Counted from the stretch's first letter, positions 44,318 through 51,694 are shown. The stretch is 64,000 bases of DNA from Clostridium scatologenes (GCF_000968375.1 NZ_CP009933.1:2046001-2110000); one strand, 5' to 3'. Translations and numbers: made by a program. The notes: a model not told the origin generated them from the letters alone.

Positions 44318-44528
44318 ATTTGCCTATTGCGATGAAGAGGAAGCGCTTTGCCTTAAGGAATACGAATATAAGCGCAAGCAAAATAATACACCCTAAGATA
44401 TGTTTATACAAATTGATATTCCACTGACATTGGTACATCAATTTGAACTTATGAAAAACGCCGGTTTTAAAACGGTTGAAGTTTTGTATCAAAATTGTGG
44501 AACAGTAATTATTAGAGCAGAAAAATAG
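44318..44528 (+). pseudogene. Gene debris: methyltransferase C-terminus
   Basis: ATG 44400 to TAG 44528 encodes 42 residues, DIPLTLVHQFELMKNAGFKTVEVLYQNCGTVIIRAEK, the usual last strands of a class I SAM methyltransferase. The upstream part is missing. A second open stretch (about 44323-44397) encodes an acidic, Lys-rich C-terminal fragment of unknown origin. Confidence 0.55.
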
Positions 44529-44557
44529 CAACTAATGAAATGATGTAGGGGGTGATA

Positions 44558-44746
44558 ATGATTGAAGTTCAATGGTTACTATGTCCTATATGTGGCAATA
44601 AAACAAGACTGAAAATTAGGAAAGATACAATCCTCGAAAACTTCCCCCTATACTGTCCCAAATGTAAACAAGAATCTCTAATCAATGTGCTACAACTCAA
44701 TATGTCAGTTATCAAAGAGCCAGACGCAAAGACGCAGAGCCGATAA
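44558..44746 (+). CDS. Cysteine-rich KTR protein
   Basis: 62 residues, ATG 44558 after TAGGGGGTG. Two CxxC pairs (CPICGNKTR and CPKCKQE) around KTRLKIRKDT define the KTR zinc-ribbon family of Tn916/Tn1549-type elements. It marks the return to the ICE backbone after the cargo island. Function unknown. Confidence 0.82.
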   Translation: MIEVQWLLCPICGNKTRLKIRKDTILENFPLYCPKCKQESLINVLQLNMSVIKEPDAKTQSR

Positions 44747-44785
44747 TCAATGAGTACATATCTCTTGATTATCGGCTCTTTTCAT
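44736..44785 (+). terminator. Terminator after the KTR gene
   Basis: AGAGCCGATAATCAA (44736-44750) pairs perfectly with TTGATTATCGGCTCT (44765-44779), then TTTTC. The stop codon lies in the 5' arm. Confidence 0.88.
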
Positions 44786-44916
44786 ATAACAATTTTCTGT
44801 TATACGATTGCTGACAAATTTAACAGACATACAAAGCCGTCATTTTCCGTTAAAAATCGGAAAGAGTATACCTGTAATTCTTCTTATTCTGGCGGCTTTG
44901 GGATAAGGAGGTTTTT

Positions 44917-44979
44917 ATGTACCCCAAAGCATTTTTTTCTCTGAGAGAAACGCCGCCATATTGTGACGGTTTAATATAG
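44917..44979 (+). CDS. 20-residue leader peptide
   Basis: MYPKAFFSLRETPPYCDGLI, stop at 44977. A very strong AAGGAGG lies 7 bases upstream. It stands before two tandem terminators and the sigma-like gene, the layout of a translation-coupled attenuator. The alternative, a chance frame, is less likely given the ribosome site. Confidence 0.55.
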   Translation: MYPKAFFSLRETPPYCDGLI

Positions 44980-45024
44980 CAGAAAAATTTCATTTACATA
45001 GTTTAAAAGTATTATATCAACTTG

Positions 45025-45050
45025 TGGGCGGCTATTGCGCCCATTTTTTA
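45025..45050 (+). terminator. First tandem terminator
   Basis: TGGGCG (45025-45030) / CGCCCA (45038-45043), then six Ts. Confidence 0.75.
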
Positions 45051-45054
45051 TTCG

Positions 45055-45092
45055 ACACCTTTCGCGCTAATTTGCGTAAAGGTGTTTTTTTG
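45055..45092 (+). terminator. Second tandem terminator
   Basis: ACACCTTT (45055-45062) / AAAGGTGT (45078-45085), then a T-run; five bases after the first. Confidence 0.8.
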
Positions 45093-45132
45093 TATCCTTT
45101 TTTCACTGACAACGTATGGAACAAGCCTTGTC

Positions 45133-45157
45133 ACTTCGGGCCAACTTGGCCCGAAGT
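45133..45157. repeat. 25-bp palindrome, copy 17
   Basis: Perfect arms, central C; first copy after the cargo island, between the terminators and the sigma-like gene. Confidence 0.95.
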
Positions 45158-45233
45158 CCGACCTCGCTGTCGTTCCCCTCCCGCTCCATTTCGATTCACT
45201 ATTCCCTAAAAAATCGAAATGGAGGAACGCCTT

Positions 45234-45653
45234 ATGGCAAAAATCAATCTGCGGGATTATTACCCGTTTTATAATTCAGACTTTTTTGTTGAGATATCAG
45301 ATGAAATCAAGGACGCTTTGCTGGAAGCAGAACGTTTGGAGAAAAACTACATTCGCCGCCGCTTCTATAACAAAGCCCACTATTCGCTGGACGCTGACGA
45401 CGGGATCGAAAAGGATATTCTTTTTGAATCCCTTTCCCCTTGCGAGATTTACGAGCGTAAAATTACTTCCGAACAACTGCACTCCGCAATCGCTTACTTG
45501 CCGGACAAGCAAGGAAAACGAATTTATGCCCATTACATACTCGGTATGAGTAAATCCGATATTGCACGGGCAGAGGGTATAAATGAAAAAGCCGTCAGAG
45601 TTGCTATTGAGAAAGGGTTGAAAAGCATGGAGAAATTTTTGAAAAAGTCTTAA
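45234..45653 (+). CDS. Sigma-70 region 4-like regulator of the ICE
   Basis: 139 residues, ATG 45234 with GGAGG 7 bases upstream. The C-terminal helix-turn-helix (ITSEQLHSAIAYLPDKQGKRIYAHYILGMSKSDIARAEGINEKAVRVAIEKGLKSMEKFL) matches sigma region 4; region 2 is not recognisable. Such small sigma-like proteins in Tn916/Tn1549 elements control transfer genes. The preceding leader peptide and terminators suggest its own synthesis is conditional. Confidence 0.78.
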   Translation: MAKINLRDYYPFYNSDFFVEISDEIKDALLEAERLEKNYIRRRFYNKAHYSLDADDGIEKDILFESLSPCEIYERKITSEQLHSAIAYLPDKQGKRIYAHYILGMSKSDIARAEGINEKAVRVAIEKGLKSMEKFLKKS

Positions 45654-45739
45654 TTTCCAGTTCCGAATTTGCTTTTCAAATCACATGGCTATTAGAAGGA
45701 GTTTTTTCTCCATCTGCCGTTCTTTGACAACTGAATACA

Positions 45740-46005
45740 GATAACCCGGATACGTTCAATCAAAAGGGAGCCAAGCCACAGGGTACGCCAAAACCGCCCG
45801 TTGAAAGGGGGAAAAACCAAACGGAGCGTGAGCGATTCCTACCAACTGTGACAGAGCAGATATGGCAATCTACCCGGCGATAATCTTTTGATTGGTACAA
45901 TGATACTTACGGTTTGAACGCGTCACAGTATTGACCGTCGCGCCATCAGCATGGGGCGGGGTGAAATTCCCATGAGGGCGGTTGCCGCCGCCTGTCCGGG
46001 TTATC
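45740..46005 (+). ncRNA. Candidate structured non-coding RNA with pseudoknot
   Basis: Perfect complementary blocks. H1: 45740-45750 with 45995-46005 (GATAACCCGGA). H4: 45792-45799 with 45976-45983 (AACCGCCC). H3: 45845-45852 with 45922-45929 (ACTGTGAC). H5: 45950-45955 with 45969-45974 (CATGGG). H2: 45757-45766 with 45885-45894 (CAATCAAAAG). H1, H4 and H3 nest; H2 crosses H3 and H4, a pseudoknot. No coding frame fits. Strand is assumed from neighbouring genes. Confidence 0.65.
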
Positions 46006-46026
46006 CTCTTATTTACCATATAGGAG

Positions 46027-46077
46027 GCCGCGCCGGGCATTTCTGTCTAATGACAGCCCATTCTTTCCCGGCGCGGC
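46027..46077 (+). other. GC-rich hairpin after the candidate RNA
   Basis: GCCGCGCCGGG (46027-46037) pairs perfectly with CCCGGCGCGGC (46067-46077); an inner CTGTC/GACAG stem lies in the loop. No T-run, so it is not a standard terminator; it may be part of the RNA. Confidence 0.6.
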
Positions 46078-46108
46078 ACTCCCCCTATTCTGGCATAGGA
46101 GAATCGAA

Positions 46109-46309
46109 ATGGAAAAAGATATGAATTTATCGGAAATACTGCCTGAACCGTGGAGCAACAATGCTTGTCGCGGCTATGTCATTTGGGCAATGGAAAGCTG
46201 TGGTTTTAGCTCTGATGATATTCGGCGCGTGGTTATGGAACTGAACGAAAGATTTGACTTCAAATCCATTCACGAAGCAGACGGGCATTACCGGAACAGT
46301 CCCTATTGA
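46109..46309 (+). CDS. Small conserved-looking ICE protein
   Basis: 66 residues, TAGGAG ribosome site before ATG 46109. Sequence MEKDMNLSEILPEPWSNNAC...GYVIWAMESCGFSSDDIRRVVMELNERFDF is helical and acidic. Not recognised. The last base of its TGA is the first base of palindrome copy 18. Confidence 0.55.
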   Translation: MEKDMNLSEILPEPWSNNACRGYVIWAMESCGFSSDDIRRVVMELNERFDFKSIHEADGHYRNSPY

Positions 46310-46333
46310 CTTCGGGCCAACTCGGCCCGAAGT
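46309..46333. repeat. 25-bp palindrome, copy 18
   Basis: One mismatch in the second arm (CTCGGCCC), central C; fused to the preceding stop codon. Confidence 0.9.
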
Positions 46334-46450
46334 ATGAGGAAAGATTAACAGCCATCACTTTTGCTTATAAAGTGGTGACTGTTTATGTTTCCTCATAGGA
46401 CAGCAGGAAACATAAAGTACATTTTTCATTTGAGAAGGAGGCACAAAGCG

Positions 46451-46714
46451 ATGGTAAATCTGGAACAGATCATCACAATGCAAGATGTGGATATTGCCAC
46501 AGTGGATAAATCACAGTTGACAGATGTTAGCGGAATCGACTTTGATAACAGCCTGCCTCAAAGGGAACGTGCGGCACATATTTTGAAGCAGGTAAAAAAC
46601 CCTTACTGCTTCCGTCATGGAGATACTGCGGTAAAGGTAGAGTTCCCGGAGGACGGCCCCCCCTTGCAGGATGTAATTACAAACTTTCTTATACGGCAGA
46701 AAAGCGGCCTGTAA
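46451..46714 (+). CDS. DUF6870-like ICE protein
   Basis: 87 residues, ATG 46451 after AAGGAGG. VNLEQIITMQDVDIATVDKSQLTDVSGIDFDNSLPQRERAAHILKQVKNPYCFRHGDTAVKVEFPEDGPPLQDVITNFLIRQK resembles the DUF6870 family near recombinase genes of related elements. Function unknown. Confidence 0.6.
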   Translation: MVNLEQIITMQDVDIATVDKSQLTDVSGIDFDNSLPQRERAAHILKQVKNPYCFRHGDTAVKVEFPEDGPPLQDVITNFLIRQKSGL

Positions 46715-46725
46715 TCGGTCATGTC

Positions 46726-46750
46726 ACTTCGGGCCAACTTGGCCCGAAGT
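46726..46750. repeat. 25-bp palindrome, copy 19
   Basis: Perfect arms, central C; rightmost copy, 35 bases before the recombinase promoter box. Confidence 0.95.
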
Positions 46751-46784
46751 CGGTAATATCAGCTATCTAACAGTATTTTTAAGC

Positions 46785-46824
46785 CCTCGACAACATTGTT
46801 CGCATTATGCTGAAATGGTATAAT
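46785..46824 (+). promoter_or_regulatory. Recombinase promoter with shared operator box
   Basis: CCTCGACAACATTGTT (46785-46800), then -10 TATAAT (46819-46824) 17 bases after TTGTTC. It is identical over 16 bases to the relaxase-operon promoter. Confidence 0.7.
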
Positions 46825-46854
46825 GTAAGTGTAATGTGATAGGAAGGAGGAAGC

Positions 46855-48534
46855 ATGGCACGAACCAAAAACAGGGAAACAAATACTGCTGTTTCTCAAT
46901 TTTCGTATAATCCTACACGGTGGAATCTTGCAAAATATATCCGGTTATCCAAAGAGGACTTGAATCGTGGCAAGGACGACAGCAACAGTGTCACCAATCA
47001 AAAAAAGTTGCTTGATGATTATTACAGACAGCACCTTGATGAATTTGAAAGCGCCGAAACCTATGTTGATGACGGTTGCACAGGTACAGACACGAACCGG
47101 GCAGATTTTCAAAGACTGCTGGCCGACATTTACGCGAAAAAGGTAAACTGCGTGATTGTCAAAGACCTTTCCCGTCTTTCCCGTAACTATACGGACGCCG
47201 GGAGCCTGATTGAAAATTTGTTTGTTCAGATGAATGTACGCTTTATCAGCTTGGCAGAGGGCGTAGACAGTTATTTGAACCCTGACAGCGTATCAAGTAT
47301 TCTTGTTCCTATAACGAACGTAATGAACGACCAGTATTGTTACCAAACTTCAAAGAAAATCCGTCAGGTGTTTGACTACAAGAAACGTAATGGCGAATTT
47401 ATTGGCTCCTATGCCCCCTATGGCTACATCAAAGACCCCAATGATAAACACGCTTTGTTGGTAGACCATGAAGCCGCCGAAGTGGTAAAGAAGATTTTTT
47501 CCATGTGTCTAAGCGGTATGACCGTCAGGGCTATTGTGAATCATCTGAACGACCACGGTGTTATGTGTCCTTCCGTTTACAAGCAAAGTCAGGGATTAAA
47601 GTACAAATGCCCCAACGGACAGACACAGCCCATGTGGAGTACCATTACTATCAGCAATATGCTGAAAAATCCCGTCTATGTTGGAGATATGGCACAGGGG
47701 CGAAACCGTGTGAAAAGCTACAAGATACACAAAATCGAAGCTGTACCTGAAAAAGACTGGATTGTTGTCCCGAATACCCATGAACCGATTATTGACCGCG
47801 AAGCCTTTGAAAAGGTTAAGCAACTGCTAAAGCGTGACACCCGCACTTCTCCAAAACAGAAACAGCTTTATCTGTTTAGCGGCTTTCTCCGCTGTGCGGA
47901 TTGTGGCCGGGCAATGTCGCGGATAGCAAGCAAGGAATTGTACGTTTACTACCAATGCGGAACATATAAGAGCCTTTCTAAAAAAGCCTGCACTATGCAC
48001 TCTATTAAAAGCACAAGGCTTGAAGCGGCTGTACTCTATGCAATCCGGCAACAGGTACATCTTGCAGTCAGCTATTCCGCCATTGTATCAAAAATTAACT
48101 TGGCTCCGCTCAAAAAAAGCCAGTCGATACGGCTGAATGAACTGATTACCGCAAAAGAAAAAGAGCTTACCAAAATCATGCGGTACAAGCAAGCACTTTA
48201 TCAGGACTGGAAAGACGGTCATATCACACATAATGATTACCGCCACATGAGTGAAGATTATGAACAGCAAAATGAAGCCATTGGCACAGTGATTGCCAAT
48301 CTGAAAAAAGAGCGGGACGAACTGGAAAATGGCATTGACACCGAAAATCCTTTTTTAGCAACTTTCCGAAAATACGAGAACATCGACAAGCTGACAAGAG
48401 AAATCTTAATCGAACTGGTTGACCATATCAAAGTATACGAGGGCGGCGACATAAGCATACGGTTTAAGTTTGCCGACGAGCTGCGCCGCATTATCCAGTA
48501 TATCGAAGTCAACTCGCATTTACAGGTAGGATAA
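46855..48534 (+). CDS. Large serine recombinase (integrase/excisase of the ICE)
   Basis: 559 residues. The N-terminal catalytic domain carries the nucleophile Ser32 in YIRLSKED and KDLSRLSRNYTDAG. A recombinase domain follows, then a zinc beta-ribbon (RCADCGRAMSR..YYQCGTYKSLSKKACTMHSI) and a coiled coil. The gene ends 53 bases from the right junction, the usual place. It integrates and, perhaps with a partner, excises the element at a TA core. AAGGAGG precedes the start. No excisionase gene recognised, unless one of the small neighbours fills that role. Confidence 0.92.
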   Translation: MARTKNRETNTAVSQFSYNPTRWNLAKYIRLSKEDLNRGKDDSNSVTNQKKLLDDYYRQHLDEFESAETYVDDGCTGTDTNRADFQRLLADIYAKKVNCVIVKDLSRLSRNYTDAGSLIENLFVQMNVRFISLAEGVDSYLNPDSVSSILVPITNVMNDQYCYQTSKKIRQVFDYKKRNGEFIGSYAPYGYIKDPNDKHALLVDHEAAEVVKKIFSMCLSGMTVRAIVNHLNDHGVMCPSVYKQSQGLKYKCPNGQTQPMWSTITISNMLKNPVYVGDMAQGRNRVKSYKIHKIEAVPEKDWIVVPNTHEPIIDREAFEKVKQLLKRDTRTSPKQKQLYLFSGFLRCADCGRAMSRIASKELYVYYQCGTYKSLSKKACTMHSIKSTRLEAAVLYAIRQQVHLAVSYSAIVSKINLAPLKKSQSIRLNELITAKEKELTKIMRYKQALYQDWKDGHITHNDYRHMSEDYEQQNEAIGTVIANLKKERDELENGIDTENPFLATFRKYENIDKLTREILIELVDHIKVYEGGDISIRFKFADELRRIIQYIEVNSHLQVG

Positions 48535-48562
48535 GACACCTACACACGAACAGAGCTTGTTG

Positions 48563-48610
48563 GTTTTCCTAATATATAACACTCATAAGAGGAGAAAATA
48601 GAAATAATCC
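48563..48610. other. attR, right ICE junction
   Basis: The element arm 48563-48585 (GTTTTCCTAAT...CTCA), core TA 48586-48587, then the hydrolase gene resumes at 48588. Joining the two element ends gives CTCA-TA-TGAG, a perfect 10-bp palindrome at the centre of attP. Confidence 0.8.
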
Positions 48611-49469
48611 AGTATTATTGTTTTTGGCAGGAGGTCCAGGTGGAACTCAAATGGCAGCAGTACGCTATAATCTTCAAAAACTCGAGAAGAATTTTGTTGT
48701 TGTGAATTGGGATCAGCCTGGTTCTGGAAAATCCTATTATGCTACAAATATTAAAAACTTAAATGTAAATAATTATATTCAAGACGGATATGCTCTAACT
48801 AAATATTTATGTAAAACATTTAAAAAGGACAAAATTTATTTAGTTGGTGAGTCATGGGGAAGTGCCCTTGGTATATTTTTGGCTGAAAAATATCCAAAAC
48901 AGTATTACAGTTTTATTGGAACAGGGCAAATGATTGATTTTTCTAAAACAGAAGAATTAGATTATAAGAAAGCTATTGAAATAGCTGAGATTAAAAATGA
49001 TACTAATAAGGTTTCAAAACTAAAATCAAATGGCTATCCACCATATTATGGAACAGATGTTACTTGGAAAAGTGCAGAGTATTTAAATTACTTAAGCTCT
49101 TATATGGAAAAAGACCCGGAAATATATAATTCCCGATTTAATACTTGGAGAGATATTTTTTCACCAGAATATGATCTTATAGATAAGATTAACTTTATGA
49201 GGGGACTTATTAATACCTTCAATCATGTTTATCCTCAACTTTATAATATTGATTTAAGAAAAGATTATTCCAAAATAAAAATACCAGTTTATTTTTTTAT
49301 AGGAAAACACGACATTAATGCTCCTCTTTCATTAATTGAAGACTATTACAATATTTTAGATGCTCCCCATAAAGAAATTATTTGGTTTGAGCATTCTGGA
49401 CATAGTCCTTGGATTAATGAAAGTGATAACTTTGTTAATCAAGTGAATAAAATTCTAATTGGCAAATAA
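48588..49469 (+). pseudogene. Alpha/beta hydrolase gene, 3' part (split by ICE insertion)
   Basis: 293 codons plus stop. It begins RGENRNNPVLLFLAGGPGG, followed by the nucleophile elbow LVGESWGSALG; the acid lies in YFFIGKHDINAP and the His in FEHSGHSPW, so the catalytic triad is all on this side. The 5' half with membrane anchor and start is at 14463. A TTG at 48618 could start a short product but lacks a good ribosome site, so expression is doubtful while the ICE is present. Confidence 0.88.
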
Positions 49470-49483
49470 AACAAGTATGGGAA

Positions 49484-50032
49484 GTGTTTCAAATTAGTAG
49501 TTTTAAGAATACAAAATTATACTATAAGATTTTAAATATATCATATTTCTTTGAAGATTTATTTAAAAACAAAGAAAAAATACTTGATAGTTTCGGCATT
49601 AATAAAGGATATATTATTTTAGACTACGGCTGTGGCACAGGAAGGCACTTAAAATACTCATCTAAGCTAGTAGGCACAACAGGTACAGTTTACGCTTTGG
49701 ATATAAATGAAGCTTCTATTGAATTTGTAAAAAAACTTGTAAATAGAGAAAGCCTTAAGAATATTACCTCCATCCTATTAAAGGATAGTTTACAATTAAT
49801 AAATAATGATTCAGTAGATGTAATATATGCTTTGGACATGTTTCATCAAGTAAAAAATCCAAATAAATTTTTTAAAGACTTACATAGGATGATTACGAAA
49901 AATGGAAGGTTATATCTTGCAGATGGACATCAACCTAGGAAAATTACTAAACAAAAAATTGGTCAATCAAATTTATGGTATATTGAAGAAGAATATGAGG
50001 ATTATATAAAATGTAAACCAAGAAAAATATAG
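49484..50032 (+). CDS. Class I SAM-dependent methyltransferase
   Basis: 182 residues starting at GTG 49484, 14 bases after the hydrolase stop. Motif I is ILDYGCGTGRHLKY, then YALDINEASIEF and a late VDVIYALDMFHQV. It is somewhat short for the family (usually 200-270), the C-terminus after WYIEEEYEDYIK being brief. Substrate unknown. Probably cotranscribed with the hydrolase before ICE insertion, so it may now depend on another promoter. Confidence 0.72.
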   Translation: MFQISSFKNTKLYYKILNISYFFEDLFKNKEKILDSFGINKGYIILDYGCGTGRHLKYSSKLVGTTGTVYALDINEASIEFVKKLVNRESLKNITSILLKDSLQLINNDSVDVIYALDMFHQVKNPNKFFKDLHRMITKNGRLYLADGHQPRKITKQKIGQSNLWYIEEEYEDYIKCKPRKI

Positions 50033-50092
50033 ATATCTTACTAACTCAACTTTCACATTCTAAAAATAATGCGACACAAGGATGCAGTGGAA

Positions 50093-50333
50093 GTTTGGAT
50101 TTTAACTTTTAGTCCATGATATATGCTAAGTGTGTCATCACGGCTAAATGTTTTAATTATTCTAAAGCTCGAAATTTTTGAAAGCCTAAGAACTTTGTCA
50201 AACTCGGTCCCCTCAAACAGGACTAAAGTTCTAAGGCTTTCAAAAATTTTGAGCTAAGAATAATACTAAAACAATTTAGCTAATGTGATGACACACTTAG
50301 CATATATCACTACCTAAAAGTTAAAATCCAAAC
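50093..50333. repeat. 241-bp imperfect inverted repeat (long hairpin A)
   Basis: Perfect outer arms of 20 bp (50093-50112 with 50314-50333), a second 21-bp block starting ATATGCTAAGTGTGTC with its complement at GTGATGACACACTTAG, then imperfect arms up to a loop near 50190-50212. The block TGATATATGCT lies about 24 bases from the outer end. No coding frame. It may be a MITE-like element or a structured RNA. Confidence 0.7.
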
Positions 50334-50611
50334 TATCAAGTTCAAGTGTACGCACCTAATTACATTATTATAAGTAGTTTTAGTAAGTGAAAATTATATT
50401 TATAATCATAACTTATAATGCTTAAAAATTAAAGTTAAGCCTGTTGATAGGCTAATATATTTCATTTAAAAGTCAGTTGCTTTCTATATTTATAGAAATA
50501 CCTTAAAAGAAATTTATTATTTTTGCAGCTGCGCCATAGAATATTATTAAAATAGCTGAAATATACATAAACTATATCACAGTATTATGTGTATACGTAA
50601 TGCACTAAGAA

Positions 50612-50855
50612 GTAACTTTCAACTGTATGTAGACTGATATATGCTGTGAAGGAAGATGCGAACAAATTTTAGAAGTTCTTTGCTTGAGATATTGAAAAAT
50701 GGCGTAATTTTTGCCAGGACGGCAAAAGCTCCGAAAGCGACAGGACGTCGCATTTGAGGAGGTAGTCATTTTTCAATATCTCAAGCATTAGAACTTCTTA
50801 ATGAAGTGAGTTTTCCTTCACAGCATATATCAGCCGGAATACAGTTGAAAGTTAC
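50612..50855. repeat. 244-bp imperfect inverted repeat (long hairpin B)
   Basis: Perfect blocks: 17 bp outer (GTAACTTTCAACTGTAT), 21 bp (CTGATATATGCTGTGAAGG onward) and 21 bp (TGCTTGAGATATTGAAAAA onward) with complements on the right; central GC-rich loop 50700-50760. Sequence unrelated to hairpin A except for TGATATATGCT at the same offset. The remaining gap 50033-50911 holds nothing else recognised. Confidence 0.7.
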
Positions 50856-50911
50856 GTCGTAATATGCTTATTCTATTACTTCAAAATTTGAGAAAATATA
50901 TAAATAAACTT

Positions 50912-51670
50912 CTAACTATTACAAGTTAATTCTAGATTTTTATACTTTTGTTTATTTTCATACATTTTTGCATCTGCTTTTCGTATAATTTCATCAATGC
51001 TTAAATTACTATCATAATCTACTTCAAATATTCCGTAACTAAAAGAAATATAATAAGGTTTTATCTTCTTTTCATTTTCCATACTTATATTAGATTTAAT
51101 TCTTTCTACAATATTTTCTACATTTTTAATTTCACTGTTTGAAAAAAGAACTAAAAATTCATCTCCACCTAATCTGCATAAAATATCCTTTTCTCTTACG
51201 GCTTTCTTAATGGATTTGCACATGGTTACAATGAGTTCATCACCTTCAAAATGGCCAAAATTATCATTAACATATTTCAATCCATTTACATCTATATAGC
51301 AAATGGAAAAAATACCTTTGTTCCTTCTTATACTTTTTATTTCATTCTCTAAAAGAGCTATTCCCATACCCCTATTGTAGCAACCTGTAAGTGTATCTAT
51401 GGCTGCAAAATATTTTAGTTTTTCTTCTGCTCTTATCCTATCTTCAATTTCTTTTTTTAAATCACTTTGAATTCTATGAAGATATTCTTGCTGACCATCG
51501 CTAATTTTGATTATCTTTTCAGCATCTCTTATCATCTTATCAAATTTTTCAATAACTTGTGAAAAATTTTCAATTAAAACTTTCTTATCATGTTTTTCAC
51601 TTTTAATTAATTCTTTTGATTCTTTAATTAGTGTCTTTTCTGCTTCAAAAAAATCATAATCAATAGACAC
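50912..51670 (-). CDS. siaD: Diguanylate cyclase SiaD-like
   Basis: 252 residues. A coiled-coil N-terminal half (about 1-85, acidic and basic heptads) and a GGDEF domain with the intact motif LGGDEF and TLTGCYNRGMGIALL upstream. The coiled coil plus cyclase is the SiaD layout. It should make c-di-GMP from GTP. Last gene of the sia-type operon; 24 bases after siaA. Activated in related systems by unphosphorylated SiaC. Confidence 0.8.
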   Translation of the reverse strand: MSIDYDFFEAEKTLIKESKELIKSEKHDKKVLIENFSQVIEKFDKMIRDAEKIIKISDGQQEYLHRIQSDLKKEIEDRIRAEEKLKYFAAIDTLTGCYNRGMGIALLENEIKSIRRNKGIFSICYIDVNGLKYVNDNFGHFEGDELIVTMCKSIKKAVREKDILCRLGGDEFLVLFSNSEIKNVENIVERIKSNISMENEKKIKPYYISFSYGIFEVDYDSNLSIDEIIRKADAKMYENKQKYKNLELTCNS

Positions 51671-51694
51671 TACTTTTTCCCTCCAATACTATAA

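Larger units (their letters stand above)
14784..48587 (+). mobile_element. Integrative conjugative element, Tn1549/CTn5-like, about 33.8 kb
   Basis: A GC-rich block in an AT-rich chromosome carrying a full conjugation set: VirD4, VirB4, VirB6-like, PrgI, NlpC/P60, MobC and relaxase genes. A large serine recombinase lies next to the right end. The family markers Maff2, PcfB, DUF4315, CD1107, CD1845, Cys-rich VLP and Cys-rich KTR are all present. Ends are set by the split hydrolase gene and by arms symmetric around a TA dinucleotide. Cargo: a SIR2-HerA defence pair, a VOC protein, and an island with an ANT(6)-type resistance gene. Confidence 0.92.

Noticed and set aside
44750..44944. 64-codon frame after the KTR gene
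   Set aside because: It starts inside the terminator stem and conflicts with the leader peptide, which has a strong ribosome site.
45022..45549. 175-codon frame overlapping the sigma-like gene
   Set aside because: It reads through both terminators and the palindrome and is out of frame with the sigma-like gene, which has the better ribosome site and family match.
45950..45990. FMN-riboswitch-like stretch GGGGCGGGGTGAAATTCCC
   Set aside because: It resembles one RFN hairpin, but the other conserved parts of the riboswitch are absent and no riboflavin gene follows. It fits better as H5/H4 of the candidate RNA.
14928..46750. Repeats as a CRISPR array
   Set aside because: Copies are kilobases apart at unequal distances, palindromic, and no cas gene is present.
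14928..46750. Repeats as simple Rho-independent terminators
   Set aside because: No T-run follows, the loop is too tight for the full stem, and several copies lie within coding sequence of long operons.
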